A stretch of DNA of 64,000 nt from JAGNZR01 sp051648365 (GTDB lineage: Bacteria > Fusobacteriota > Fusobacteriia > Fusobacteriales > Fusobacteriaceae), in NCBI GenBank assembly GCA_051648365.1, contig JBOFEZ010000007.1, positions 1 to 64,000 on the forward strand, given 5' to 3'. The notes under the pieces are model-generated. The model was not told the origin of the DNA. It ran no database searches and saw nothing but the letters and a program-made list of their open reading frames with translations. Positions 35,519-43,622 of the stretch are shown here, one piece after another. Position 1 is the stretch's first letter. Every line of letters starts with the position of its first letter. The translations under genes were made by a program, and so were the position numbers.

Positions 35519-36931
35519 TAGTGAATGAAGGGTTTCAGTTATAATCTGAATCCCTTTTTTTATATTCTCGGAACTGCTCCCTACAAAACTGAGACGTATT
35601 CTTCCAAAATCAGGTAATTCGGGATAGAAAATTTTTCCTGGGAGAAGATACACCCCCCTTTCCCTACATTTTTTATAAAAAATATCTTCAGGAATATTTT
35701 CATTAAGTTTTATCCAAATAAAAAACCCTCCCTGTGGATAATTGAGAATCTCAATTTCAGGAATTTTTTTTAGAAGCTCTAGCATAAGAAAACATTTTTC
35801 TCTAAAAACTTTCCTCATATTTTCAGTGTGTTTTTGAAAATATCCTTTTTCTAAAAATTTTTCTAGAATTTTTTGATTCAGTCCTGAAGTTGTTGTATCT
35901 AAGCTGTATTTGGTAAGAAGTATTTTTTCCATAAAATTGGGAGGAGGAAGCATTAATGCTGTCGATATTCCAGGCATAATACTTTTAGAGTATGTTCTGA
36001 GATAGATAATCCTTTCATCTCCAATTCTATCCAAACTTTTAAGGGGAAAAGGTTTTTCTTCAGTATAGTAAAATTCTCGAAAACTGTCGTCTTCGATTAT
36101 ATAAAAATCATATTTTTGAGCCAGCCGAAGAAGCTCTTTTCTTCTTTCTAGACTCCAGAGGACTCCTGTGGGATTTTGAAAATTTATTACTTCATAGACA
36201 AAATCTATCTTTTCTCTCTGAAGAAGAGCTCGGAATTCCTCCATATCCCAACCTTCATGTTTCAGATCGACAGATATAACTTTACAGGAATCACGGAAAA
36301 GGTTCAGAGCATTTAGATAGGTAGGTGCTGAAAGAGCCACTACGGGTTTTCTCTCAGAGGAAAAGGCACGAATAATAATTTCCAAAGCCTGTTGAGTTCC
36401 AGAAGTTATAAGAATATCTTTTTCGGTAACAAAAATATCATCTTTTTCCAGTTCCTCACCGAGAAGTTTTCTGAGGGAGAGAAGACCCTGTACATTCTGG
36501 TATTCGAAAATTTCACCGCCGAACTCATCAATAACCTCACAGGCCAATTGTTTATAGAGTTCGGATGGAAAATTTTCAGAACTTGGAGTCCCGTTGAAAA
36601 AATCTATAAAATCATGTTTTCCACCCTGCCCGTATCTGAAATTATCGATAATAGGAGATAGTCCCCGATCTAGAGAAAAATTATTGTGTTCTTTTACAAA
36701 AGAGCCTTTTCCTGGAATTTTTTCGATATATCCCTTTTCTTCTAGAAGATTATAAGCCTGAAGAGCTGTCTGAATACTTATATTAAATTTTAGAGCTGTA
36801 TGCCGGAGAGAGGGGATTTTTTTTCCAGGTGGAAAGTGTCCAGAGGCAATCTCTAATTTGATACTGTTGAATATCTGCTTATAAAAACTCTCGTCTATAT
36901 TTTTATTCATCGTTATTTCTGTTTTAATCAT
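35498..36931 (-). CDS. MocR family regulator (GntR HTH plus aminotransferase domain)
   Basis: 477 aa. The N-terminal GntR winged helix (FPPGKKIPSLRHTALKFNIS, about 33-52, then YNLLEEKGYIEKIPGKGSFV) is joined to a class I aminotransferase fold: ITSGTQQALEII, FQNPTGVLW, IIEDDSFREF and the PLP lysine in TYSKSIMPG. MocR proteins sense PLP or an amino-acid aldimine. It is divergent from the PLP enzyme methionine gamma-lyase across a 157-nt gap, so it could regulate that gene, but no operator is proven. Start ATG with GGAGG. Confidence 0.88.
   Translation of the reverse strand: MIKTEITMNKNIDESFYKQIFNSIKLEIASGHFPPGKKIPSLRHTALKFNISIQTALQAYNLLEEKGYIEKIPGKGSFVKEHNNFSLDRGLSPIIDNFRYGQGGKHDFIDFFNGTPSSENFPSELYKQLACEVIDEFGGEIFEYQNVQGLLSLRKLLGEELEKDDIFVTEKDILITSGTQQALEIIIRAFSSERKPVVALSAPTYLNALNLFRDSCKVISVDLKHEGWDMEEFRALLQREKIDFVYEVINFQNPTGVLWSLERRKELLRLAQKYDFYIIEDDSFREFYYTEEKPFPLKSLDRIGDERIIYLRTYSKSIMPGISTALMLPPPNFMEKILLTKYSLDTTTSGLNQKILEKFLEKGYFQKHTENMRKVFREKCFLMLELLKKIPEIEILNYPQGGFFIWIKLNENIPEDIFYKKCRERGVYLLPGKIFYPELPDFGRIRLSFVGSSSENIKKGIQIITETLHSLLLSDSH
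35530..35563 (+). terminator. rlmI terminator, inside the MocR coding region
   Basis: GGGTTTCAG ... CTGAATCCC (one mismatch) followed by seven Ts. It lies within the antisense 3' coding part of the convergent MocR gene. Confidence 0.75.
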
Positions 36932-37018
36932 AAAAACCTCCTACACAATTGATTGTATCATGTTGTTTTTGCATTATCAACGAAAAAAGTGTTACATAAC
37001 AGTTTTATATAGAAAGGG

Positions 37019-37047
37019 TTGCAATTTGTTTATCTTAGTAATAGAAT
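37019..37047 (+). promoter_or_regulatory. Methionine gamma-lyase promoter
   Basis: TTGCAA (37019-37024), 17-nt spacer, TAGAAT (37042-37047). The leader is about 35 nt before the ATG at 37088. A TTG-initiated longer reading would begin inside this -35, which argues against it. Confidence 0.7.
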
Positions 37048-37087
37048 AATGACATGGAATAATAAATTTTATAGAGGAGATAAAAAT

Positions 37088-38269
37088 ATGGAAAAAAAAT
37101 TTACAGGTTTTGGAACAGAAGCAGTACATGCAGGAGCAGAAAAAAATCCCTTCGGATGTTTAACAACTCCAATCTATCAAACATCAACTTTTGTTTTTGA
37201 TACAGCAGAGCAAGGAGGAAGAAGATTTGCTTTGGAAGAGGGAGGACATATATATTCAAGACTTGGAAACCCAACTTTAGATGTAGTTGAAAGAAAGATA
37301 GCGCAACTTGAGAAGGCTGAAGCTGCTGTTGCTTTTGCTTCTGGTATGGGAGGGATTGCAGCTGTATTCTGGACTTTCTTAAAGGCTGGAGCTCATATTG
37401 TGGCAGATAAAACTCTTTATGGATGTACTTATGCACTTATAAATCATGGACTTACAAAGTTTGGAGTAACGGTAGATTTTGTGGATATGTCTGACCTTGA
37501 GGCAGTTAAGGGAGCTATAAAAGAAAATACAGCAATGCTTTATTTCGAAACTCCTGCTAACCCTAACCTTAAAATTGTAGATATTCAGGAAATTGTTAAG
37601 TTAGCTAACGGAAAAATGAAAGTTGTTGTAGATAATACTTTCGCTACTCCATATCTAACTAATCCTATAACTCTTGGAGCAGATATAGTTGTTCACTCTG
37701 CAACAAAATATTTGAACGGGCACGGAGATGTTATCGCAGGATTTGTAGTTGGAAATATGCAGGATATGTTAAAAGTTAGATTAGAGGGAGTTAAGGATTT
37801 CACAGGAGCAGTTCTTGGAGCTTTTGAAGGATTCCTTGTAACAAGAGGGTTAAAAACTTTGGAAATCAGAATGGAGAGACACTGTGATAATGCTATGGAA
37901 ATTGCAAAATTCTTAGAGACTCATGCAAATGTTGAAGCTGTTTACTATCCAGGATTAGTTAACCATCCAGGACATGATATCGCTAAAAAACAGATGAAGA
38001 AATTCGGAGGAATAATAGCTTTTGAGGTTAAGGGAGGAGTAGAAGCTGGAAAGAAACTTCTGAACAGCTTAGAGCTTTGTACTCTTGCAGTAAGTTTAGG
38101 AGATTGCGAAACACTTATACAGCACCCTGCATCAATGACTCACTCTCCATATACTAGAGAAGAGAGACTGGAAGCTGGAATTACAGATGGTCTAATCAGA
38201 ATTTCAGTAGGAATAGAAAATGTAGCTGATATAATAATGGATCTTAAAACAGGACTAGATAATCTATAA
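37088..38269 (+). CDS. megL: L-methionine gamma-lyase
   Basis: 393 aa, Cys/Met-metabolism PLP family. It converts methionine to methanethiol, ammonia and 2-oxobutyrate, and homocysteine to H2S. Family residues: YSRLGNPT, ASGMGGIAAVFW, LYGCTYAL (the Cys typical of methionine gamma-lyases rather than cystathionine enzymes), VDNTFATPYL and the PLP lysine in HSATKYLNGHGD. AGGAG eight bases before the ATG. Methanethiol and H2S formation by this enzyme is well known in Fusobacterium. Divergent from the MocR gene. Confidence 0.9.
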   Translation: MEKKFTGFGTEAVHAGAEKNPFGCLTTPIYQTSTFVFDTAEQGGRRFALEEGGHIYSRLGNPTLDVVERKIAQLEKAEAAVAFASGMGGIAAVFWTFLKAGAHIVADKTLYGCTYALINHGLTKFGVTVDFVDMSDLEAVKGAIKENTAMLYFETPANPNLKIVDIQEIVKLANGKMKVVVDNTFATPYLTNPITLGADIVVHSATKYLNGHGDVIAGFVVGNMQDMLKVRLEGVKDFTGAVLGAFEGFLVTRGLKTLEIRMERHCDNAMEIAKFLETHANVEAVYYPGLVNHPGHDIAKKQMKKFGGIIAFEVKGGVEAGKKLLNSLELCTLAVSLGDCETLIQHPASMTHSPYTREERLEAGITDGLIRISVGIENVADIIMDLKTGLDNL

Positions 38270-38292
38270 GGAAAAAAGATAATAAGTTTTGC

Positions 38293-38321
38293 TTTACAAA
38301 AGTAATTGTTTATTGTATACT
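38293..38321 (+). promoter_or_regulatory. Near-consensus sigma-70 promoter of the leader RNA
   Basis: TTTACA (38293-38298), exactly 17 nt, TATACT (38316-38321). This is one of the best promoters in the window. Transcription would begin near 38328. Confidence 0.85.
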
Positions 38322-38327
38322 AAACTA

Positions 38328-38487
38328 CAATTAAATAATGAGGTTAGTCCACTTCTATGTTCGGAGCCTAAGGCCGATGGCGTTGATGACATAAAAACTG
38401 TGGATTAAGTATTGCAAAGCTGCCATAGCAATACGCTTAACTGATAGGTTCTCATTTGGCATACTTTTTATAGTATGCCTTTTTTTA
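38328..38487 (+). ncRNA. Structured leader RNA, candidate riboswitch or attenuator upstream of yjiH
   Basis: An untranslated 160-nt region with its own promoter and an intrinsic terminator. Helices seen: P1 AATGAG (38337-38342) with CTCATT (38451-38456); P2 TCCAC (38348-38352) with GTGGA (38400-38404), enclosing TATGTT/GACATA (38356-38361 with 38388-38393) and a CGG/CCG hairpin; P3 GTATTGC (38409-38415) with GCAATAC (38428-38434), extended by TTAA/TTAA. The P3 loop holds TGCCA (38421-38425), complementary to TGGCA (38457-38461), at the start of the terminator. No riboswitch class I know matches. The gene downstream encodes a YjiH-family membrane protein. Confidence 0.65.
38458..38487 (+). terminator. 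Leader terminator upstream of yjiH
   Basis: GGCATACT (38458-38465) with AGTATGCC (38472-38479), six-base loop, then seven Ts. No promoter fits between this hairpin and the gene at 38560, so yjiH expression should depend on readthrough. Confidence 0.9.
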
Positions 38488-38559
38488 TTTTCCTCTATTC
38501 TAGACATGGGGGAGATAGGTTAGTTGGCAGAAATTGTAAAAAATTTCTGGAGGTATTCG

Positions 38560-39885
38560 ATGATACACACTTTAAAATTTGGAATCTATTCACTTGTTGG
38601 AATAATGGCCTTTTTAGCTCCTATAGTTATAGGAGGAGAATCGGCAATACTTATGGGTCATATAAAGAATTTTGTACTGGATAGTTATACGGAATGGGTA
38701 AAAGTGCTTATTTTGGCATTTTCGACAGTCACTATTTTTGGAACATTTTTAGGACTTTTTAAAAATAAATTTAACGATAAGATTTTAGAAGAACTTTTCA
38801 AGACTGATAAAATCAGTGCAGCTCTAAGAATAACAGGTTCATTATTATTTATCCTGGTTACTTTCAAAATGGCACCTGACGCTGTTCTTTCAGATACTAC
38901 TGGAGGGCTTATGGCAACGGATCTCTTACCACCACTTATGGTAACCTTCTTTGTGGGGATTATGCTTATGCCACTTCTTACGTCTTTCGGATTGGTGGAA
39001 TTTGTAGGAACACTTATAGCTCCAGTTATGAAAAAAGTTTTTAGAGTTCCCGGATATGCTGCAATCGATGCTCTGGCTTCTTTTGTAGGAGACGGAACAA
39101 TAGGAATAGTGGTAACTGATCAGCAGTATCAGAAGGGATATTATACTCAGAGACAGGCGGTAGTAATAGCCACATCTTTCTCTATAGTTGGAATTTCTTT
39201 TGCTGCAGTTGTATCGGATCTTCTCAAATTTTCTCATATTTTCGGATATTTTTACGGAACTATAGTGATATCTACAGTATGGGCAGGATTTGTAATAGCA
39301 AGATTGCCATTGAAAAAATTTAAGGATGAGTATTACGATAAAGCGATTGTAGCTGATGAAGAAAAAATAAGTATCAGATATGCCATGAAACTCGCATCCA
39401 AAACAGCAGCCAACACTTCTGAAGTTGAGCTGATAAAAGACTCGCTTTTTAAAGTTCTGATAATATATATAACATTTATTCCCGTGATTATGTGTGTAGG
39501 AACTCTGGGACTTGTAATAGCTGAGAATACAGAATTTTTTAATATAGTCTCTATGCCTTTGCTACCTATTCTGAACTTGTTGGGATTCACTAATGAAGTT
39601 TCTCAAGCTATGGCTCCTGCAATGATAGTTGGACTTTCAGATATGTATCTTCCTGCACTTTTTATTGAAAATTCAGGAAGTGAGGTTGCGAGATTCATAG
39701 TAGGAACACTTTCTTTTGCACAGCTTATTTTTCTAAGTGAGACAGGAATGATTCTTGTAAATTCTAAAATGGGATTCAGTTTCTTGGATGTAATAAAATT
39801 TTTCCTTCTGAGAACAGTTTTAACGTTCCCAGTTATATATGGAATTGCTATGCTCTTAGTAAAATTAGGAATAATCGCAGGATAA
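38560..39885 (+). CDS. YjiH family nucleoside-recognition (Gate) domain membrane protein
   Basis: 441 aa with about ten membrane segments. Gate-domain features include VEFVGTLIAPVMKKVFRVPG (residues at about 155-175), DALASFVGDGTIGIVVT and ETGMILVNSKMGFSFLDV, as in YjiH proteins. The transported substrate is not known for the family. The start is the ATG at 38560, with GGAGG six bases upstream; a TTG at 38524 has no such box. It is preceded by the structured leader with terminator, so the ligand of that RNA may indicate the substrate. Own terminator after the stop. Confidence 0.8.
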   Translation: MIHTLKFGIYSLVGIMAFLAPIVIGGESAILMGHIKNFVLDSYTEWVKVLILAFSTVTIFGTFLGLFKNKFNDKILEELFKTDKISAALRITGSLLFILVTFKMAPDAVLSDTTGGLMATDLLPPLMVTFFVGIMLMPLLTSFGLVEFVGTLIAPVMKKVFRVPGYAAIDALASFVGDGTIGIVVTDQQYQKGYYTQRQAVVIATSFSIVGISFAAVVSDLLKFSHIFGYFYGTIVISTVWAGFVIARLPLKKFKDEYYDKAIVADEEKISIRYAMKLASKTAANTSEVELIKDSLFKVLIIYITFIPVIMCVGTLGLVIAENTEFFNIVSMPLLPILNLLGFTNEVSQAMAPAMIVGLSDMYLPALFIENSGSEVARFIVGTLSFAQLIFLSETGMILVNSKMGFSFLDVIKFFLLRTVLTFPVIYGIAMLLVKLGIIAG

Positions 39886-39891
39886 TAATAT

Positions 39892-39940
39892 AAAATTAAA
39901 AATCGCTTAGAGATTTTCCTCTAAGCGATTTTTAATTTTA
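39892..39940. terminator. Bidirectional terminator between yjiH and chrA genes
   Basis: AAAATTAAAAATCGCTTAGA ... TCTAAGCGATTTTTAATTTT, about 20 perfect pairs, between convergent stops. Confidence 0.92.
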
Positions 39941-40480
39941 TAGAAGAACAAGTCCCATAATTCCAGAACCTAAAATTAGGAAAACGGGATTAATCTTTAT
40001 TCTGTTGCTAACAAAAATGACAGCAATGAAAATGAGTAATGTAATATAATTGAGAGAAATTTCTTCGTTCACATTTTTTATAAAAGTAGGTCTTCCGACA
40101 ATGATTCCAGCATATAAAATAAGAGCAAGAGTAACAGGTTTTACTCCTCTGAAAAAAGCTTCTTTATAAGGATTGTTTTTTAGTTTGTCAAAAACTACGG
40201 CAACAATGAGTATTATAATAAGAGAAGGCATAGCAACTCCAGCTGTGGCAGAAAGAGCTCCTGCAATTCCTCCTATCTTATGTCCTACAAAAGTAGCTGT
40301 ATTTACTACTATAGGTCCGGGAGTAACCTGGGATATAGAAATTATATCCAAAAAATCTTGTTCCGTAATCCAGCCGTATTTGTAGACCTCTCCTTCCACC
40401 ATTGGAAGCATGGCAAGACCACCTCCGAAAGAGAAAATTCCGATTTTGAAAAACACATAAAAGAGTTTTAAGTATATCAT
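39938..40480 (-). CDS. chrA: Chromate transporter half-protein, second of pair
   Basis: 180 aa, short-chain ChrA. FGGGLAMLPM near residue 18 and SQVTPGPIVVNTATFVG near 50 are the CHR domain signatures, with about six membrane segments. Pairs of half-size CHR proteins together form the transporter. In an anaerobe the natural substrate may be another oxyanion. The ATG overlaps the stop of the first half by four bases. Confidence 0.88.
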   Translation of the reverse strand: MIYLKLFYVFFKIGIFSFGGGLAMLPMVEGEVYKYGWITEQDFLDIISISQVTPGPIVVNTATFVGHKIGGIAGALSATAGVAMPSLIIILIVAVVFDKLKNNPYKEAFFRGVKPVTLALILYAGIIVGRPTFIKNVNEEISLNYITLLIFIAVIFVSNRIKINPVFLILGSGIMGLVLL

Positions 40481-41043
40481 TGTTTCACCCCTCTTTCTGA
40501 GACGATTCTATTTTTTCTTTCAGAAAGTAGGTATAGTGCAATACTTCCCAGACCAAATATTCCTATAAGAGAAAAAGGAGATACAAAAGAAAAAATAAGG
40601 GAGGTGATGGAAATCAGGAATATAAGCAGACCCGATTTCCCTTTAATTCCCGTAGTGGCGAGTTTTTTCACAGATAGAAAAATAGAGGCTGTTATTCCTG
40701 CTCTCATTCCTGTAAAGATTTTTTGGACATAGATATTATTAAAGTTCTTTGAAAAAAAAGTAGATATTATTGTAATTATAATAAGAGAAGGAAAAACAAC
40801 TCCGACGGTGGCTGCAACCGCCCCGGAAAATCCTCCCATTTTTCTTCCTACAAAAGTTGCGGCATTTGTAGCTATGGGACCCGGGGTCATTTGAGATATG
40901 GAGATGATTTCCATAAGCTCATCTTTGGAAATCCAATTTTTATTTTCTAAAATTTCTTTTTCTATAAGAGGAATCATGGCATATCCTCCTCCAAAGGTAA
41001 AGATGCCAATTTTAAAAAATATGATAAAAAGTTGTAAAAGCAT
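40477..41043 (-). CDS. chrA: Chromate transporter half-protein, first of pair
   Basis: 188 aa, homologous to its downstream partner: FGGGYAMIPLIE and SQMTPGPIATNAATFVG align with the same motifs there. The two are probably inserted with opposite topology and work as a heterodimer. GGAGG before the ATG. It lies 19 nt after the hypothetical gene at 41063-41395. Confidence 0.88.
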   Translation of the reverse strand: MLLQLFIIFFKIGIFTFGGGYAMIPLIEKEILENKNWISKDELMEIISISQMTPGPIATNAATFVGRKMGGFSGAVAATVGVVFPSLIIITIISTFFSKNFNNIYVQKIFTGMRAGITASIFLSVKKLATTGIKGKSGLLIFLISITSLIFSFVSPFSLIGIFGLGSIALYLLSERKNRIVSERGVKQ

Positions 41044-41062
41044 AAGTTAAAAACCTCCTGAT

Positions 41063-41395
41063 TTATTCTATTTCTGACCACTTAAGTTTAGAAAGAACTC
41101 CTACAGATATTAACTCAGGATGAGTGTAATAAGTTCCATTTCTTTTTAGCTGATAAGCCCAAATTTCACAATGATAAAGGTCTCCTTTTTTCAAATTTGT
41201 TTTTCCAAAAGTCAGAAATTTTCCATTTTCATTCTCTAGTGTAAACTTTCTTATCTTATAGTTTTCCGGGAAATTACACTCCAGTTTTATCTGCTCACAA
41301 TTCAGTTGAAAAAGTTCCTCGTAATAACCTGATAATTTTTCTAAAATCAGCTCTTTTTTTTCTTTAATCTCAGCAATACTCTTTTTTTTATCCAT
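41063..41395 (-). CDS. Hypothetical protein upstream of the chromate transporter genes
   Basis: 110 aa. The first 35 residues are a charged helix (IAEIKEKKELILEKLSGYYEE), the rest probably beta strands (KFTLENENGKFLTFGK, YHCEIWAYQL). GGAGGAACAAAC lies before the ATG. Position and strand put it first in the transcript with the two ChrA halves. I recognise no family. Confidence 0.6.
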   Translation of the reverse strand: MDKKKSIAEIKEKKELILEKLSGYYEELFQLNCEQIKLECNFPENYKIRKFTLENENGKFLTFGKTNLKKGDLYHCEIWAYQLKRNGTYYTHPELISVGVLSKLKWSEIE

Positions 41396-41476
41396 GTTTG
41401 TTCCTCCGATTAAATTTTAATATATTAAATTATATCATATTTATTGTTCCAGGGATAGATACTTGAGAATAAGATA

Positions 41477-41485
41477 TGATATACT
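41477..41485 (+). promoter_or_regulatory. Extended -10 promoter of the lysO genes
   Basis: TGA plus TATACT (41480-41485), 36 nt before the first lysO ATG. Confidence 0.5.
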
Positions 41486-41521
41486 GAGATGTAAAATTAA
41501 ATTAAAATTCGGGGAGGAATT

Positions 41522-41815
41522 ATGATAAGGATATTGGTTTATGTGGTGGTTATAATATTGGGTTTTTTACTTTCTAAAAAAGGTTTTATTCCAAAAGCTA
41601 TGCAAAAAAGAGCGGTCAAGTTTCAAACATTTTCCCTATTTTTGCTTTTGGCTACAATGGGGTACAAGATAGGAGGAGATGAGAAAATATTGGCTAATTT
41701 TCACAGAATAGGAATGGAAAGTTTTTTAATCTCATTTTTTGCAATAACTTTTAGTGTTGCTCTCACTTTTTTAGTTTTTAAGTTTTTAAGAAGAAGAGGT
41801 GAGGCAAAATGGTAG
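41522..41815 (+). CDS. lysO: LysO lysine exporter, N-terminal half
   Basis: 97 aa with three membrane segments, matching the first part of LysO/YbjE (DUF340), which exports lysine in E. coli as one ~299-residue protein. MGYKIGGDEKIL near residue 45 matches the family. Here the protein is split: the next gene encodes the rest and starts inside the last codons of this one. Strong GGGGAGG site. Confidence 0.75.
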   Translation: MIRILVYVVVIILGFLLSKKGFIPKAMQKRAVKFQTFSLFLLLATMGYKIGGDEKILANFHRIGMESFLISFFAITFSVALTFLVFKFLRRRGEAKW

Positions 41816-42411
41816 GAATATCGCTATCTGTCATAATAGGAATGCTTTTGGGTTATTTTTTTAAAAATCAAGCTGTCTTGGGATTCTCGGATTATCTTAT
41901 GGATGCTGGCCTTATTTTTTTGCTTTTTTTTGTAGGGATAGATATGGGAAAAAACAGTGAAATTTTTTCAAAACTCAAAGAGTTCGGAAAAATAATATGG
42001 TTTCTTCCTGTTACCACTGTTTTTGGAACCTTTTTAGGAGCGGGACTTGCTTCAAACTTCACAACTCTCAGCATGGGGGAGGCTTTAGTAGTTAGCTCAG
42101 GTATGGGCTGGTATTCTCTTTCTGCCATTGAAATTTCCAAGGTCAATACTCAACTGGGGAGTATAGCTTTTCTGTCTAATGTTTTTAGAGAATTTTTGGC
42201 TATCTTTATGATACCTTTTATAGCCAAAAGGATAGGACATTTCGAAGCTATATCTGCAGGAGCAGCGCCAGCCATGGATACCCTACTACCTGTAATAAAC
42301 AGATATACCAGTTCAGATACTGCAGTAGTTTCTTTTTTTACAGGAGTTGTACTCTCCTCTCTAGTTCCTGTAATAGTGCCGTTGATGATTAGGTTATTCA
42401 ATATATCGTAA
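41809..42411 (+). CDS. lysO: LysO lysine exporter, C-terminal half
   Basis: 200 aa with about six membrane segments. SGMGWYSLSAIEIS (about 97-110), SNVFREFLAIFMIPF and GAAPAMDTLLPVI are conserved LysO motifs. The ATG at 41809 lies seven bases within the upstream half, in another frame, so translational coupling is expected. Split LysO genes occur in other lineages, so this may be the native state rather than a broken gene. Confidence 0.8.
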   Translation: MVGISLSVIIGMLLGYFFKNQAVLGFSDYLMDAGLIFLLFFVGIDMGKNSEIFSKLKEFGKIIWFLPVTTVFGTFLGAGLASNFTTLSMGEALVVSSGMGWYSLSAIEISKVNTQLGSIAFLSNVFREFLAIFMIPFIAKRIGHFEAISAGAAPAMDTLLPVINRYTSSDTAVVSFFTGVVLSSLVPVIVPLMIRLFNIS

Positions 42412-42541
42412 AATTATTTCCGTTTTTAAATTCTTTCTATGTAGATTACACTTCTATGATAAATAAATATTATATGTTATAATATCATGTAATAGAAAAA
42501 TAAATATTTGAATTAAATTATGGTATAAAATCGGAGGAAAA

Positions 42542-43006
42542 ATGAAAAACATAGAAGAAAAACTAATAAAAATAAGTGATAAATACAACTTTGATATGAT
42601 GAATAAACTGAGTCCTGAAGATAAGGAAAGCAACAAAATTTACGGAGAGATAATCTCTATTCTTATCAAGAAACCGAATATTCAGCTCTATGAGCTTATA
42701 GATGAAGTGAATAAGTCTGGAAACAGATTTGAAAAAAATAAGATAAGAAACCGTCGTGACAGAATAACAAAGATTCATGACTCTATCGATGAGGCTATTC
42801 AGATAGTTGATTTTATAGATGAAGAAAAGTATTCTGAAGCTGAAGAAAAACTAAAAAAAACCAATATAGTGAGAGACCGTATGGTTATAGCCATACTTTT
42901 GGAAGAAAACTTTTCAGAAGAACTTTTAGACCTATATCAGCTAATTAAAAATGATCAGTGTAGAGGATTTTTGAAATCTTTAATTACAGAACTAAAAAAT
43001 GATTAA
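42542..43006 (+). CDS. Hypothetical helical protein coupled to a methyltransferase
   Basis: 154 aa, highly charged, almost wholly helical, no membrane segment or Cys cluster (only one Cys, near the C-terminus). GGAGG is five bases before the ATG. Its end overlaps the methyltransferase start by eight bases. Not recognised. Confidence 0.6.
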   Translation: MKNIEEKLIKISDKYNFDMMNKLSPEDKESNKIYGEIISILIKKPNIQLYELIDEVNKSGNRFEKNKIRNRRDRITKIHDSIDEAIQIVDFIDEEKYSEAEEKLKKTNIVRDRMVIAILLEENFSEELLDLYQLIKNDQCRGFLKSLITELKND

Positions 43007-43622
43007 TAAAAGCAGAGGGTACAAGAAAAATACTGTTGATTTCTTCAATAGAATGGCAGAGAAAAATCATGGTGATTCATATAAGCATTATAAGACAGTT
43101 CTCTCTTGGATTGATGGGGAAGAGACAAGAAAAATATTGGATTTAGGATGTGGAAAAGGGGAACTGTTAGAGGAAATAAAAATAAAATTTGATAATTGCG
43201 AAAATCAAAAACAGTTCCAGCTTTTCGGAGTAGACATCTCTCCTAAAATGATAGAGAAAGCTAGATTAAAAAATGATGAAATAGAGTTCAAGATAGGAGA
43301 TTCTGAAAATTTAGAGTTTTCAGATAATTTTTTTGAAGTAATAACCTGTCTGAATTCGTTTCATCATTATGAAAATCCTGAGAAATCTTTAGCAGAGATG
43401 TATAGAGTTTTAACTCCAGGTGGAAATTTGATATTGGGAGAGATTTATATTCTAGAAATTTTAAGAGGCCTAGTTAATAAGACTCTTCCATATGGAAATA
43501 CAGGAGATTTCAGGATTTATTCTTCAAGAGAGATAAAAAATCTTTTTAGGAAGATTGGTTTTATTTTTCTGAAAGAAAAATTTATATTTCCCAGCTTAAA
43601 AATATATCTTTTTCAGAAATAA
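42999..43622 (+). CDS. Class I SAM-dependent methyltransferase (UbiE-like)
   Basis: 207 aa. Motif I ILDLGCGKGELLE (about residues 46-58), LFGVDISPKMIEKAR, the acidic FKIGDSENLEFSDN block and VITCLNSFHHYENPEKSLAEMYRVL are the standard Methyltransf_11 sequence. The substrate is not assignable. The stop overlaps the convergent znuB stop by 10 nt, with no separate terminator. Confidence 0.82.
   Translation: MINKSRGYKKNTVDFFNRMAEKNHGDSYKHYKTVLSWIDGEETRKILDLGCGKGELLEEIKIKFDNCENQKQFQLFGVDISPKMIEKARLKNDEIEFKIGDSENLEFSDNFFEVITCLNSFHHYENPEKSLAEMYRVLTPGGNLILGEIYILEILRGLVNKTLPYGNTGDFRIYSSREIKNLFRKIGFIFLKEKFIFPSLKIYLFQK

Noticed and set aside
37019..37087. Longer N-terminus for methionine gamma-lyase from TTG 37019
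   Set aside because: That TTG is the -35 element of a good promoter, and the ATG at 37088 has the ribosome binding site.
38341..38460. Assignment of the leader RNA to a known riboswitch (lysine, SAM, purine, fluoride, cobalamin and others)
   Set aside because: None of the conserved core sequences of those classes that I know is present.
38475..38684. 69-codon ORF over the leader terminator and yjiH start
   Set aside because: It begins in the terminator T run and overlaps a clear gene in another frame.
42524..42529. TATAAA after TATGG as promoter for the gene at 42542
   Set aside because: The transcript would start inside or after the ribosome binding site, leaving no usable leader.
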